From an uncultured Oscillospiraceae bacterium (lineage in GTDB: Bacteria; Bacillota; Clostridia; Oscillospirales; Oscillospiraceae), in assembly GCA_934589705.1 (NCBI GenBank), contig CAKTOH010000002.1:138309-202308 (forward strand): 64,000 nucleotides of DNA, read 5' to 3'. How positions within the stretch are numbered: position 1 is the first letter of the stretch; each line of letters begins with the position of its first letter. A program made the translations under genes and the position numbers. This document shows positions 16,205-24,803 of this stretch, one piece after another. Below the pieces are notes generated by a model, which worked only from the letters and a program-made list of their open reading frames with translations, made no database searches and had not been told where the DNA came from.

Positions 16205-17035
16205 TCAGATGGCCATGGGAATTTCAAAATCAAAGGGATGATATCGGTAATTTTCCAGGGTGAAGGAATTCTTGGTAAAGGCGTAGAAATCCTTCACAGT
16301 CTCATCCACCCGGAAGGTGGGCGCCTCATAGCCATCCAGCTCCAGCATGGCCTTCACCGCCGGAATGTGCCGGTCGTAAATGTGGCAGTCGGCAATCACA
16401 TGCACCAGCTCCCCCACCTGAAGACCGGAAACCTGAGCCATCATGTGAGTCAGCACCGCGTACTGCACCACGTTCCAGTTGTTGGCGGTGAGCATATCCT
16501 GGGAACGCTGATTCAGAATGGCGTTGAGCTTGCTGCCCGTAACATTGAAGGTCATGGAATAGGCGCAGGGGTACAGGTTCATCTCGTGCAAATCCTGGAA
16601 ATTATAGATATTCGTCAGAATCCGCCGGGAGGCCGGGTTGTGCTTCAGATCATAGAGCACCCGGTCAACCTGGTCAAAGTCCCCTTCTTTGTAGTGGTGC
16701 TGAATGCCCAGCTGGTAGCCGTAGGCCTTGCCGATGGTACCGTCCTCCCCTGCCCACTCGTCCCAGACGTGACTGCCCAGATCGGCGATCCGGTTGGACT
16801 TTTTCTGCCAGATCCACAGAAGCTCATCCACTGCGCTTTTCCAGTAGGTGCGCCGCAGGGTCATAATGGGAAATTCCTTGGAAAGATCATATCGGTTCAC
16901 CACACCGAAGGTTTTGACGGTGTGGGCGGGAGTGCCGTCAGCCCAGTGGGGGCGCACCTCCATGCCTTCATCGGAATAACCCTCTTCCAGGATCTTCCGG
17001 CAGGTTGCCTTGTATACTTCATCCGCATAGCTCAT
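16205..17035 (-). CDS. thyA: Thymidylate synthase
   Basis: This 276-residue enzyme methylates dUMP to dTMP using methylene-tetrahydrofolate. Folate- and dUMP-binding segments are visible: RRTYWKSAVDELLWIWQ, the catalytic Cys157 in NLYPCAYSMTFNV, the RSQDML arginine motif, NNWNVVQYA and HIYDRHIPA. The residue after the catalytic Cys is Ala instead of the usual His, a variation that may mark a clostridial subgroup. It is the first gene of the thyA-folA pair and has CCTCC (AGGAGG on its strand) just before the ATG. Confidence 0.95.
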   Translation of the reverse strand: MSYADEVYKATCRKILEEGYSDEGMEVRPHWADGTPAHTVKTFGVVNRYDLSKEFPIMTLRRTYWKSAVDELLWIWQKKSNRIADLGSHVWDEWAGEDGTIGKAYGYQLGIQHHYKEGDFDQVDRVLYDLKHNPASRRILTNIYNFQDLHEMNLYPCAYSMTFNVTGSKLNAILNQRSQDMLTANNWNVVQYAVLTHMMAQVSGLQVGELVHVIADCHIYDRHIPAVKAMLELDGYEAPTFRVDETVKDFYAFTKNSFTLENYRYHPFDFEIPMAI

Positions 17036-17117
17036 TGGGTTTGCCTCCTAAAGTGTCTTTGGAACATCATACCACAGGCGGACGGAAAGCGCAATAAGAA
17101 AGCCTGCGGCAGTGGGC

Positions 17118-17151
17118 AAAAAGGCTCCCCTTGCCATTCAAGGGGAGCCTT
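17118..17151 (-). terminator. Terminator of the phosphohexomutase gene
   Basis: A 13-bp stem AAGGCTCCCCTTG/CAAGGGGAGCCTT with a five-base loop is followed on the minus strand by T residues. It lies 22 bp past the stop of the mutase gene. Confidence 0.85.
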
Positions 17152-17172
17152 TGCGTTTTGTCAATCGTTTGT

Positions 17173-18855
17173 TCAGGCCAGAATAGGCTTGAGGGCAGCG
17201 GCGAGGGTCTCCTTCTGAGCCTCCGCCTCGGCAAGGGTCTTGCCCAGGGTGGTGAAATAGGTCTTGATCTTGGGCTCCGTGCCGGAGGGACGGACAATCA
17301 CCGTAGCGCCGCCATCCAGGGCGTAGACCAGAACGTTGGCGGCAGGCAGACCGGTTTCGGCGGTATTCTGATAGTCCGTGACTTTCTCGACCTTGTAGCC
17401 GCCGATTTCCCTGGGGGGATTCTGCCGCAGGCCGGACATGATGCCCGCCATTTTATCCATGCCGCTCAGACCCGGGAACTCGAAGGAATCCACCTTGTTC
17501 AGGTACCGGCCATACTGGGCGTAGATTTCTTCCAGCCGCTCCTTGATGGAAGAACCGACGGAGCGGTAGTAGGCTGCCATTTCGCAAATCAGCATGGAGC
17601 CGACAATGGCATCCTTATCCCGGACATAGGAACCGGCCAGATAGCCGTAGGATTCCTCAAAGCCTAGGATAAACCGGTCAACCTCACCGGCTGCTTCCAG
17701 CCGGGCAATCTGATCGCCGATCCACTTGAAGCCCGTGAGGACGTTGCGCATTTCCACGCCGTAGTGGGCGGCAACCTTGTCGGCCAAGGGGGTAGATACC
17801 AGGGATTTGACGGCAACAGGATTCTTAGGCATAGTACCCTTCTCGATTCTGCCCTGGCAGATATAATCCAGCAGCAGAACGCCCACCTCGTTGCCGGAAA
17901 CCAGCTCATAGGTGCCGTCCGGGCAACGGATGGCAATGCCCACCCGGTCAGCGTCCGGGTCGGTAGCCAGCATCAGGTCGGCGCCGGACTTCTCGGCCAG
18001 TTCCAGACCCAGGCGCAGAGCCTCAAAAATCTCCGGGTTGGGATAGGGGCAGGTGGGGAAATTTCCGTCGGGATACTCCTGCTCGGGGACAATGGTAATG
18101 TCCGTAATGCCGATGTCGTGAAGTACCCGGGTGACAGGCACCAGACCGGAGCCATTCAGGGGAGAATACACCAGCTTCAGCCCCGCGGTTGCGCACAGGC
18201 CGGGACGGACAGAGCGGGACTTGATGGCATCGTACAGAGCTTCCTTGCAGTCCTCGCCCACATAGGCAATCAGCCCCTTGGCCTTCCCTTCCTCGAATGG
18301 CATCCAGGCGGCACCGGTGAGAATATCGGTTTTCTGAATCTGGGCGTACACCACCGCGGCGGCATCGTCCGTCATCTGGCAGCCATCGGGGCCGTAGGCC
18401 TTGTAGCCGTTGTATTTGGCAGGATTGTGGGAGGCGGTAATCATGATGCCGGCGTTGGCATGGTAATAGCGGGTGGCAAAGGACAGAGCGGGCACGGGCA
18501 TCAGCGCGTCATAAATGCGCACTTTGATGCCGTTGGCGGCCAGAACGCAGGCGGCCTCCCTGGCGAACACGTCGGAGTTGATCCGGCTGTCGTAGGAGAT
18601 GGCAACCAGCTGACTGCCCCCCTGGGTTTTGACCCAGTTGGCAAGGCCCTGGGTGGCCTGACGCACCACATAAATATTCATCCGGTTGGAGCCCGCGCCC
18701 AGGATTCCCCGGAGGCCCGCGGTGCCGAATTTCAGTGCCACGGCGAACCGCTCCTTGATCTGATCCTCCTGACCCGCAATTTCCTTCAGTTCCCTGGTCA
18801 GAGCGGGATCCTCCAGAGAAGCGGAGCACCAACGCTGATAATCCTCCATGTACAT
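17173..18855 (-). CDS. Phospho-sugar mutase (phosphoglucomutase type)
   Basis: This 560-residue alpha-D-phosphohexomutase interconverts hexose 1- and 6-phosphates, probably glucose, feeding nucleotide-sugar synthesis such as the dTDP-sugar genes at 56.5 kb. The FGTAGLRGILGAGSNRMN start, the phosphoserine loop ITASHNPAKYNGYK (Ser142), the metal loop ATDPDADRVG, the sugar loop GFEESYG and the phosphate loop RPSGTEPKIKTYF are all present. The ATG at 18855 has AAGGTG seven bases upstream. It is monocistronic with its own terminator. Confidence 0.95.
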   Translation of the reverse strand: MYMEDYQRWCSASLEDPALTRELKEIAGQEDQIKERFAVALKFGTAGLRGILGAGSNRMNIYVVRQATQGLANWVKTQGGSQLVAISYDSRINSDVFAREAACVLAANGIKVRIYDALMPVPALSFATRYYHANAGIMITASHNPAKYNGYKAYGPDGCQMTDDAAAVVYAQIQKTDILTGAAWMPFEEGKAKGLIAYVGEDCKEALYDAIKSRSVRPGLCATAGLKLVYSPLNGSGLVPVTRVLHDIGITDITIVPEQEYPDGNFPTCPYPNPEIFEALRLGLELAEKSGADLMLATDPDADRVGIAIRCPDGTYELVSGNEVGVLLLDYICQGRIEKGTMPKNPVAVKSLVSTPLADKVAAHYGVEMRNVLTGFKWIGDQIARLEAAGEVDRFILGFEESYGYLAGSYVRDKDAIVGSMLICEMAAYYRSVGSSIKERLEEIYAQYGRYLNKVDSFEFPGLSGMDKMAGIMSGLRQNPPREIGGYKVEKVTDYQNTAETGLPAANVLVYALDGGATVIVRPSGTEPKIKTYFTTLGKTLAEAEAQKETLAAALKPILA

Positions 18856-18982
18856 TACAAATCACCTTTCCCTTGTTGTATTCAATGGGTTTGTATCCTT
18901 TAGCTGCCTACAATATATACGATTTGCCGGGGCTTGTCAATATTCTGGAATAGCAGAAAAACAACGTACTCAAATAGAGCAC

Positions 18983-19056
18983 CTGTCATTGCGAACCAGC
19001 CCTGTTAGACGCATGTCATTGCGAACCAGCGCGCACGCTGGTGTGGCAATCCCCCG
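18983..19056. repeat. Two half-copies of the GTCATTGCGAACCAG repeat
   Basis: Two direct half-copies of the left arm of the 226-bp nested repeat family stand in tandem here: GTCATTGCGAACCAG twice, the second with its GCTGGTGTGGCAATCC fold-back. Full copies are at 36157 and 61652. Confidence 0.75.
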
Positions 19057-19087
19057 GTCATTCCAGAAGCCAACGTCGGAGCGCAAA

Positions 19088-19244
19088 GGCTCCCTTGTGT
19101 AAAGGGAGCTGGCAAAAATCTCTGATTTTTGACTGAGGGATTGTAAAACTGCGTCAATGAGAGTACACAAAAAGCTGGGGGTTCTGATCCCCTCAGCCCC
19201 AGTGTGCGCACTGGGGCAGCTCCCCTTGGTCAGCAAGGGGAGCC
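19088..19244. repeat. Inverted repeat element GGCTCCCTTG...CAAGGGGAGCC, copy 1
   Basis: This 157-bp element has outer inverted ends (GGCTCCCTTG/CAAGGGGAGCC) and nested stems (AAAATCTCTGATTTTT-type hairpin, CTGAGGGAT against ATCCCCTCAG, and CCCCAGTG/CACTGGGG). A second copy with the same order is at 23600-23765. It has no coding capacity and fits a MITE-like or palindromic intergenic repeat. With the repeats on both sides it fills the gap between the mutase and surface-protein genes. Confidence 0.8.
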
Positions 19245-19248
19245 TTGC

Positions 19249-19303
19249 CCTCATCCGTCACGGCTTCGCCGTGCCACCTTCCCCGTGGGGGAAGGCTTTG
19301 GGG
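19249..19303. repeat. Short CTCATCC/CTTCCCC hairpin repeat
   Basis: A copy of the short repeat also seen near 6816, 21612, 21756 and 30106: CCTCATCCGTC, a CACGGC/GCCGTG hairpin, then CACCTTCCCC with GGGGAAGG. Confidence 0.7.
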
Positions 19304-19310
19304 CGGACGA

Positions 19311-19340
19311 AATCCCCGGCAGCGGGTGCTGCCGGGGATT
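19311..19340 (-). terminator. Hairpin after the surface-protein gene
   Basis: A perfect 13-bp stem AATCCCCGGCAGC/GCTGCCGGGGATT lies 36 bp beyond the stop of the surface-protein gene. There is no clear T run, so it may work poorly as an intrinsic terminator. Confidence 0.5.
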
Positions 19341-19375
19341 GGGTTTCGATGCGCTTTCGTTCAGAACCGACCGAA

Positions 19376-21274
19376 TTACTTGGTACCGCGCTTCTTCTTG
19401 GTCAGGCAGTAGATACCGGCCAGAGCCGCGCCGGAGACTACCAGGATCGCCACAGCGGCCATGATGATATCACCGGTCTTGGGGTTGGTCTTGTCGGCGG
19501 TCTTGTTGTTATTGTTGTACTTGTTGGAATCGGTGCCCTTGTCGATGAGCATGATGTGCAGCTCCTGCAGGTCCTTGGTATCGGACACGTTCCACAACTC
19601 GTCACAGACGGTGGCAGCGGGCTTGCCGGTGCAGTAGTTCTTCCACTGGGCATCGGTGTACCAGCCGTAGGCCACATCCACGCCGTCGTCATACTTGGAG
19701 TAGTCGGGGAAGTACTTGTACAGGTTCAGGCTGTGCATATTGAAGGAGCCGGAGGCAGGGATGTCGTAGCAGCTGACCTTCTTGGCGTAGGTGCTGGTCT
19801 TGCCGTCCACGTGGAAGTACAGCTGGACAACCTTGGCCACTTCCCACTCGGCGATGAAGTGGTACGGATATCTGTCGGAGAAATCATCGTTATTGGTCAG
19901 GCTGGGATAGTATTCAGGATGCTTGGAAGTCTTTTTCAGATTCTCCCGGGTGGAAATGACAGTGTCATCGGCAACCCACTGGGTGAAGGTATAGCCGTCG
20001 GTCTCGTCGCTGTCCTCTGCCCAGGAAGCAGGTGCGGGCAGCTCACCGATCTTGGAGCCGATCTCCACGATGATGCTCTGCTTGGCCATGGTGTTCTTGG
20101 TGGGATGCTGGGCAATCAGCCAAACCTTGCGCTGCAGCTTAGGAACGATGATGACCTCGTTGCTGGAGTTGGCGTTGTCGGAGGTGATGGTGGAGGAACC
20201 GGCCTTGAACTCCTTACCGGTCTCCAGGAACTTCCAGCCCTTCAGGGTGTAGCCGCTAAGCGTCTCGTCCTTCAGCCAGTTAATCTCGGAATCGGTGGGG
20301 AAGGAGCCGGTGGAAGCACTCAGCTTGCTGTCGGCGGGGATAGACATGTTGTCGTACTTGGTGGTGCCGTTGACGGTGAACTCAGTCCAGTCGCCGTTCT
20401 CGAAATCGTACCAGCGGACGGAGACGGTCATACCGGTCTTCTTCCACTTGGCATAGGGTCTGGCGGAGGTGGACAGCACGGTCAGATCCTCGCCGGGATT
20501 CCCCTCGGCATCCACCAGGCAGCGCTCGGAGTGAGAGCTGTCTTCCTTGACGTACCAGCCGTTAAAGACATAGCCGCTGCGGGTGGGAGTGGGGAAATCT
20601 GCCACGGGGTAGTCGCCGTTCAGGGCAACCTGGATGGTGCCGCTGTCGCCGGGGGCAAACTTGCCGCTCTTGGGATCCAGCTTTACACCGGTGGTAGAGT
20701 CAACGTCCTCAAAGACGGCGTAGACTTCCATCTTGCCGATCTCATAGCCCTTGGAATCGGGACTCTCAATGCCGTCGTGGTCATCGAGCTGGAGATTCTC
20801 GCCGGCAACCTTCAGGCCGGAAGCGGAGATGGCTGCGCCATCCTCCTCAAAGCTCCAGTACTTGAAGGCCTTACCGGTGGAGGTGCCGTTAACCTTGGCG
20901 TAGTAAGCCAGGGCGTCCTTACCGGCGGGCAGGTTGGGGAAGCTGTCGCCGACCTTGGTGGAAACCTTCTTCATGACGCTGCCGTCCACATTGAAGTAGA
21001 TGTTGACGGTGTTCTTGCCCACTTCGTAGCCGTCGGGCAGGGCAAGCACGGAAATGCCGGCGTTGGAGTCGGTCTCGCTATCGACTACAGGCCGCGCCTC
21101 ATCGGCAGTCTGGGAAGTGGATGTATTTTTGTTGGTCGCGGGAGCCTCAAACTCCTCGTCGAAAACCATTTCGCCGTACGCATTGGTTGCGGCAAACGCC
21201 TGGAAAGGTGCTACGGAAAGCAGCATCATAACCGCAAGCGTAAGGCTCAGCAGCTTTTTCATAGCGTTCTTCAT
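19376..21274 (-). CDS. Secreted repeat protein with NPKTG-type sortase anchor
   Basis: This 632-residue protein should be exported and tethered to the wall. It has a signal peptide (MKKLLSLTLAVMMLLSVAPFQAFA) and beta-rich modules of the InlB B-repeat/Listeria-Bacteroides type, recognised from GYVFNGWYVKED, GYTLKGWKFLETGKEF and GYTFTQWVADD. The C-terminal sorting signal is NPKTG (597-601) with a hydrophobic segment and the tail KKKRGTK. NPKTG resembles motifs used by non-housekeeping clostridial sortases; no sortase is in the window. The AGGAGG site eight bases before the ATG and a consensus promoter upstream suggest strong expression. Adhesion is a plausible but unproven role. Confidence 0.85.
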   Translation of the reverse strand: MKNAMKKLLSLTLAVMMLLSVAPFQAFAATNAYGEMVFDEEFEAPATNKNTSTSQTADEARPVVDSETDSNAGISVLALPDGYEVGKNTVNIYFNVDGSVMKKVSTKVGDSFPNLPAGKDALAYYAKVNGTSTGKAFKYWSFEEDGAAISASGLKVAGENLQLDDHDGIESPDSKGYEIGKMEVYAVFEDVDSTTGVKLDPKSGKFAPGDSGTIQVALNGDYPVADFPTPTRSGYVFNGWYVKEDSSHSERCLVDAEGNPGEDLTVLSTSARPYAKWKKTGMTVSVRWYDFENGDWTEFTVNGTTKYDNMSIPADSKLSASTGSFPTDSEINWLKDETLSGYTLKGWKFLETGKEFKAGSSTITSDNANSSNEVIIVPKLQRKVWLIAQHPTKNTMAKQSIIVEIGSKIGELPAPASWAEDSDETDGYTFTQWVADDTVISTRENLKKTSKHPEYYPSLTNNDDFSDRYPYHFIAEWEVAKVVQLYFHVDGKTSTYAKKVSCYDIPASGSFNMHSLNLYKYFPDYSKYDDGVDVAYGWYTDAQWKNYCTGKPAATVCDELWNVSDTKDLQELHIMLIDKGTDSNKYNNNNKTADKTNPKTGDIIMAAVAILVVSGAALAGIYCLTKKKRGTK

Positions 21275-21379
21275 TGTTCAAACCTCCTAATGATTTGTCG
21301 TTCAGAAACAGGTGCCGGGGAATCCCCCTTCGGGAGATCGGCGGGTATGTCTCCGTCCGGCATTTCTTTTCTTACCCAG

Positions 21380-21408
21380 ATGATACCATAACCGGGAAAA
21401 GAAGTCAA
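21380..21408 (-). promoter_or_regulatory. Promoter of the surface-protein gene
   Basis: On the minus strand TTGACT (21408-21403) and TATCAT (21385-21380) are 17 bases apart, leaving a leader of roughly 100 bases that contains a GCCGG/CCGGC hairpin before the AGGAGG site. Confidence 0.7.
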
Positions 21409-21409
21409 T

Positions 21410-21940
21410 AGGAAAATTACAATAAATTACAAAATTATTTACATTTCTTAACATATCAAAACGATATTTTGCAATTTTTTGCAGGTTTCATCCTGTTTTG
21501 ATAGAATTTTCCTGCTTTTTCGGCCCGAATTGTTTACCGTTTTGTTAACACTCCGAAAAATCTTAAGAATTGGAGGGTGTAAATGATACCGTTTGGATGG
21601 TTTCAAAGCAACCTCATCCGGCTCTTCGAGCCACCTTCCCCTCCCAGGGGAAGGCAGGAGAACGGATTGCCACGTTGGTCTGCTTGCAATGATATCTCCT
21701 ATCCACGTCCTCATTTTGCATTCTGCATTTTATATATTAGCGTGCTGCAAGAAGCCCTCATCCGTCTCGCGCTTGCGGGGGACGCGCGAGCCACCTTCCC
21801 CGTGGGGGAAGGCTTTGGGTACGGATTGCCACACCAGCGTTGCGACGCCTCCTTGCAATGACAATTTCCTTCCACGTACTCATTTTGCATTTTGCATTCT
21901 GCATTTTACATTATATTATATAGTGTCTTCCGGGTGTGAA
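21410..21940. other. Gene-free stretch with repeats and inverted sequences
   Basis: I see no gene here. 21420-21590 is AT-rich and contains small inverted repeats such as ATATC/GATAT. Two short CTCATCC/CTTCCCC repeats (21612-21655 and 21756-21819) and solitary right-arm relics of the GTCATTGCGAACC family (ATTGCCAC...TTGCAATGA near 21665-21690 and 21827-21862) follow. Direct repeats of CATTTTGCATTCTGCATTT type occur near 21713 and 21886. Confidence 0.6.
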
Positions 21941-21946
21941 AATTTC

Positions 21947-21975
21947 TTGCTATTTTCTGTCGGATGGAGTAGAAT
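21947..21975 (+). promoter_or_regulatory. Promoter of the DUF1846 gene
   Basis: TTGCTA and TAGAAT are separated by 17 bases and lie about 35 bases before the AAAGAGG ribosome site and ATG at 22009. Confidence 0.55.
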
Positions 21976-22008
21976 AACGGGGTATGATTTGAGAAAGAGG
22001 CGAAGCAA

Positions 22009-23475
22009 ATGACGGCAGCAGCATTTGACAACGAGAAATACCTGCAAACCCAGTCCGAGCACATCCGCCAGCGGATCGCCCAGTTCGGCGGCAAGCTGTA
22101 CCTGGAGTTCGGCGGCAAGCTCTACGACGACAACCACGCTTCCCGGGTGCTCCCCGGCTTCCAGCCGGACAGCAAGCTGCGGATGCTCCTGCAATTAAAG
22201 GAGCAGGTGGAAATGGTCATCGCCATCAACGCCGATGACATTGAGAAAAACAAGGTTCGGGGCGACCTGGGCATTACCTACGACCGGGACGTAATTCGTC
22301 TGATCGACGTGTTCCGCAGCTTCGGGCTCTACGTTTCCAGCGTGGTGCTCACCCGGTTCCACGACCAGCCTCTGGCTCTGGCTTTCCAGTCCCGGCTGGA
22401 AGGGCTGGGCATCCGGGTCTACCATCACTACGGCATTCCCGGCTACCCCGCCAATACCTCTCTGATCGTAAGCGACGAGGGCTTCGGCAAGAACGACTAT
22501 ATTGAAACCTCCCGTTCCCTGGTGGTGGTTACCGCCCCCGGCCCCGGCAGCGGCAAGCTTGCCACCTGCCTGAGTCAGCTGTACCACGAGCACATCCGGG
22601 GCATCACCGCGGGCTACGCCAAATTCGAGACCTTCCCCATCTGGAATCTGCCCCTGAATCACCCGGTGAATCTGGCCTATGAGGCCGCCACCGCCGACCT
22701 GAACGACGTGAATATGATCGACCCCTTCCACCTGGAAGCCTACGGAGTTACCACCGTCAACTACAACCGGGATGTGGAAGCCTTCCCTGTTCTCGTGGCG
22801 ATTTTCGAGAAAATTCTGGGTCACTGCCCCTATAAGTCCCCCACGGACATGGGGGTCAACATGGCGGGCAACTGCATCGTGGATGACGAGGCCGTCTGCA
22901 AAGCCTCCCGTCAGGAGATCATCCGCCGGTACTACGAGGCCCTGTGCGACCAGAAGCGGGGCAAGCAGGTGGAGGACGCTCTGCGGAAGCTGGATCTGCT
23001 GATGAAGAAAGCCGGAGTCTCCCCTGCCGACCGGCGGGTTGTGGCTCCCGCACTGAAGCGGGCCGAGGAAACCGGCGCCCCTGCCGCCGCCATGGAGCTG
23101 CCCGACGGCACCATCGTCACCGGCAAAACCTCTGCCCTGCTAGGTGCCTCCTCCGCATTGCTTCTGAATGCCCTGAAGGCTCTGGGGGGAATGCACAGCG
23201 ATCTGCACCTGATCTCCCCTGCCGCCCTGGATCCCATTCAGCATCTGAAGGTAGCCCACCTAGGCAACCGGAATCCCCGGCTGCACACCGACGAGACCCT
23301 GATCGCCCTGTCCATCAGCGCCGCCACCAATCCCATGGCGGAATGTGCCATGGAGCAGCTGGACAAGCTCCGGGGCTGCGAAGTGCATTCCTCGGTGATT
23401 CTGTCCCCGGTGGACGAGCGAACCTTCCGCCGGCTGGGCGTGAATCTGACCTGCGAACCCCAGTATAAGGGCTGA
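22009..23475 (+). CDS. DUF1846 family protein
   Basis: This 488-residue cytoplasmic protein belongs to the DUF1846 family, common in Firmicutes and without an agreed function. Full length is retained: the N-terminal [21 protein letters not shown] segment, [43 protein letters not shown] (a phosphate-loop-like segment) and the C-terminal [14 protein letters not shown]. The ATG follows AAAGAGG. It is monocistronic, with a perfect hairpin just downstream and repeats on both sides. A nucleotide-binding enzyme is suggested by the GPGSGK motif, but I would not go further. Confidence 0.88.
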   Translation: MTAAAFDNEKYLQTQSEHIRQRIAQFGGKLYLEFGGKLYDDNHASRVLPGFQPDSKLRMLLQLKEQVEMVIAINADDIEKNKVRGDLGITYDRDVIRLIDVFRSFGLYVSSVVLTRFHDQPLALAFQSRLEGLGIRVYHHYGIPGYPANTSLIVSDEGFGKNDYIETSRSLVVVTAPGPGSGKLATCLSQLYHEHIRGITAGYAKFETFPIWNLPLNHPVNLAYEAATADLNDVNMIDPFHLEAYGVTTVNYNRDVEAFPVLVAIFEKILGHCPYKSPTDMGVNMAGNCIVDDEAVCKASRQEIIRRYYEALCDQKRGKQVEDALRKLDLLMKKAGVSPADRRVVAPALKRAEETGAPAAAMELPDGTIVTGKTSALLGASSALLLNALKALGGMHSDLHLISPAALDPIQHLKVAHLGNRNPRLHTDETLIALSISAATNPMAECAMEQLDKLRGCEVHSSVILSPVDERTFRRLGVNLTCEPQYKG

Positions 23476-23485
23476 ATCCAATCGG

Positions 23486-23516
23486 CAAGGCGCGGTGCGA
23501 AAAGCACCGCGCCTTG
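23486..23516 (+). terminator. Hairpin after the DUF1846 gene
   Basis: A perfect 13-bp stem CAAGGCGCGGTGC/GCACCGCGCCTTG lies ten bases past the stop. The T run is missing, so termination efficiency is uncertain. Confidence 0.55.
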
Positions 23517-23599
23517 AAACTGTCAAAAAACGAGTATGGTACAATTTTCCGTTTCTTCTGAGAAACATCGATGAACGCACTGGTGCGGGAGCACCCAAC

Positions 23600-23765
23600 G
23601 GCTCCCTTGTGTAAAGGGAGCTGGCAAAAATCTTTGATTTTTGACTGAGGGATTGTCAAACCGCGCTTTATTGAGAGTACCCAGAAAAGTAGGAGTTCTG
23701 ATCCCCTCAGTCATGGCCTTGCGGGAGGCGGCCATGACAGCTCCCCTTGATCAGCAAGGGGAGCC
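23600..23765. repeat. Inverted repeat element GGCTCCCTTG...CAAGGGGAGCC, copy 2
   Basis: The second copy of the element at 19088-19244, with the same order of nested stems. Here the innermost stem is GTCATGGCC/GGCCATGAC in place of CCCCAGTG/CACTGGGG, so the tip hairpin has been exchanged while its pairing is kept. Confidence 0.8.
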
Positions 23766-23885
23766 TTTTGCCCCCCTTTACACAAGGGGGGCTTTGCGCC
23801 TCGCCGGGAAGTATTCTGTAACTTGGATGGGATTTCCACACCACTTAACCACCGGTTCGCAAAGGCAATGTGTTTTGCGGACTTT

Positions 23886-24593
23886 TTACAGCACCGTCAT
23901 CATATTATACATTTTCATCAGCCGGATGTCCTCCTTCATAACCTTGAGCTTCTGAATCAGGGCATCGTCCATATTCAGCCGTTTTTTGGAAAACAGCATT
24001 TTGATGGCCACAGGCATCATCGGCCGGACGGACAGGCCGGTGAACAGACCCCAGATGGTATCCTGGGTGGTCTGAGTGGCCAGAATCTGACAGAAGGCCC
24101 GCTCCATGGGGGTATCCTGGCTGGTCAGGGTGATGTTGGTGATGGCATCGTAGTGCTCCATGTAGCCCCAGCAGGCGGTTCCGCAGTTCTGATAGCTGTC
24201 AAAATCCGTAAAGTTCATATACATCATGATCTTGTACTGGTGATCCTCCGAAAGGAGCAGCACCTCAAACACCGCCGGAACAATCCGGTTCACCCGCCCA
24301 TCATAGTAATAGCCGTAAAACTGAGTCAGTCCGGTGAAAAAATTCGTTTGGACGCCGGTGGTCTGAATGGGGACCCGGTCGGGCGTACAGTAGAGAAGCT
24401 GCTCCACATGAATGCCCAAAGCCCGGGAAATATCGTACATTGTCTCAATATCCAGAACAATTTCCCCGGTTTCGTATTTTGACAGCGTGGACTTGTTCTT
24501 GCAGAGAATTCGAGCCATTTCCTCCAGGGTCATATGCCGGGATTTCCGGAAGGCCCGGATACGTTTTCCGATCTCGTGACTGATCTGTGCCAT
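23886..24593 (-). CDS. XRE-family transcriptional regulator
   Basis: This 235-residue regulator has an N-terminal helix-turn-helix (IGKRIRAFRKSRHMTLEEMA ... NKSTLSKYETGEIVLDIETM, about 8-60). A long C-terminal domain of unknown type, rich in Tyr and Met, follows and may sense a ligand. The ATG at 24593 is preceded by GGAGGG, better than the upstream start at 24623. It diverges from brnQ across about 210 bp containing two palindromes, which suggests control of brnQ and of itself. The ligand might be a branched-chain amino acid, by analogy only. Confidence 0.85.
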   Translation of the reverse strand: MAQISHEIGKRIRAFRKSRHMTLEEMARILCKNKSTLSKYETGEIVLDIETMYDISRALGIHVEQLLYCTPDRVPIQTTGVQTNFFTGLTQFYGYYYDGRVNRIVPAVFEVLLLSEDHQYKIMMYMNFTDFDSYQNCGTACWGYMEHYDAITNITLTSQDTPMERAFCQILATQTTQDTIWGLFTGLSVRPMMPVAIKMLFSKKRLNMDDALIQKLKVMKEDIRLMKMYNMMTVL

Positions 24594-24699
24594 AGCTCCC
24601 TCCAAAAGTTTCTTAATAATCAACTTTTCATCGGATTCCGTCGGTTTTCCCGCCGCTTTTCCTATCTTATCACATTTTTCCGGTTTTGTCTATTATCGA

Positions 24700-24784
24700 G
24701 AAACTTTTTGATGGAAAAGTTTCCTGAAAGGAAATCTCATCCCATTTGCAAATTTCCTTCCCATCCGATAAGATAACAGTTATC
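24700..24784. promoter_or_regulatory. Divergent regulatory region with two palindromes and brnQ promoter
   Basis: GAAACTTTT (24700-24708) and AAAAGTTTC (24715-24723) form an inverted repeat between the two divergent promoters. The brnQ promoter reads TTGCAA (24746-24751), 17 bases, TAAGAT (24769-24774). A second palindrome GATAAC-A-GTTATC (24772-24784) overlaps the -10. For the regulator, a minus-strand TAGACA-17-TAAGAT is present near 24665-24694. Both palindromes are candidate operators for the XRE protein. Confidence 0.55.
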
Positions 24785-24803
24785 AAGAAGTGGAGGGGAT
24801 TCT

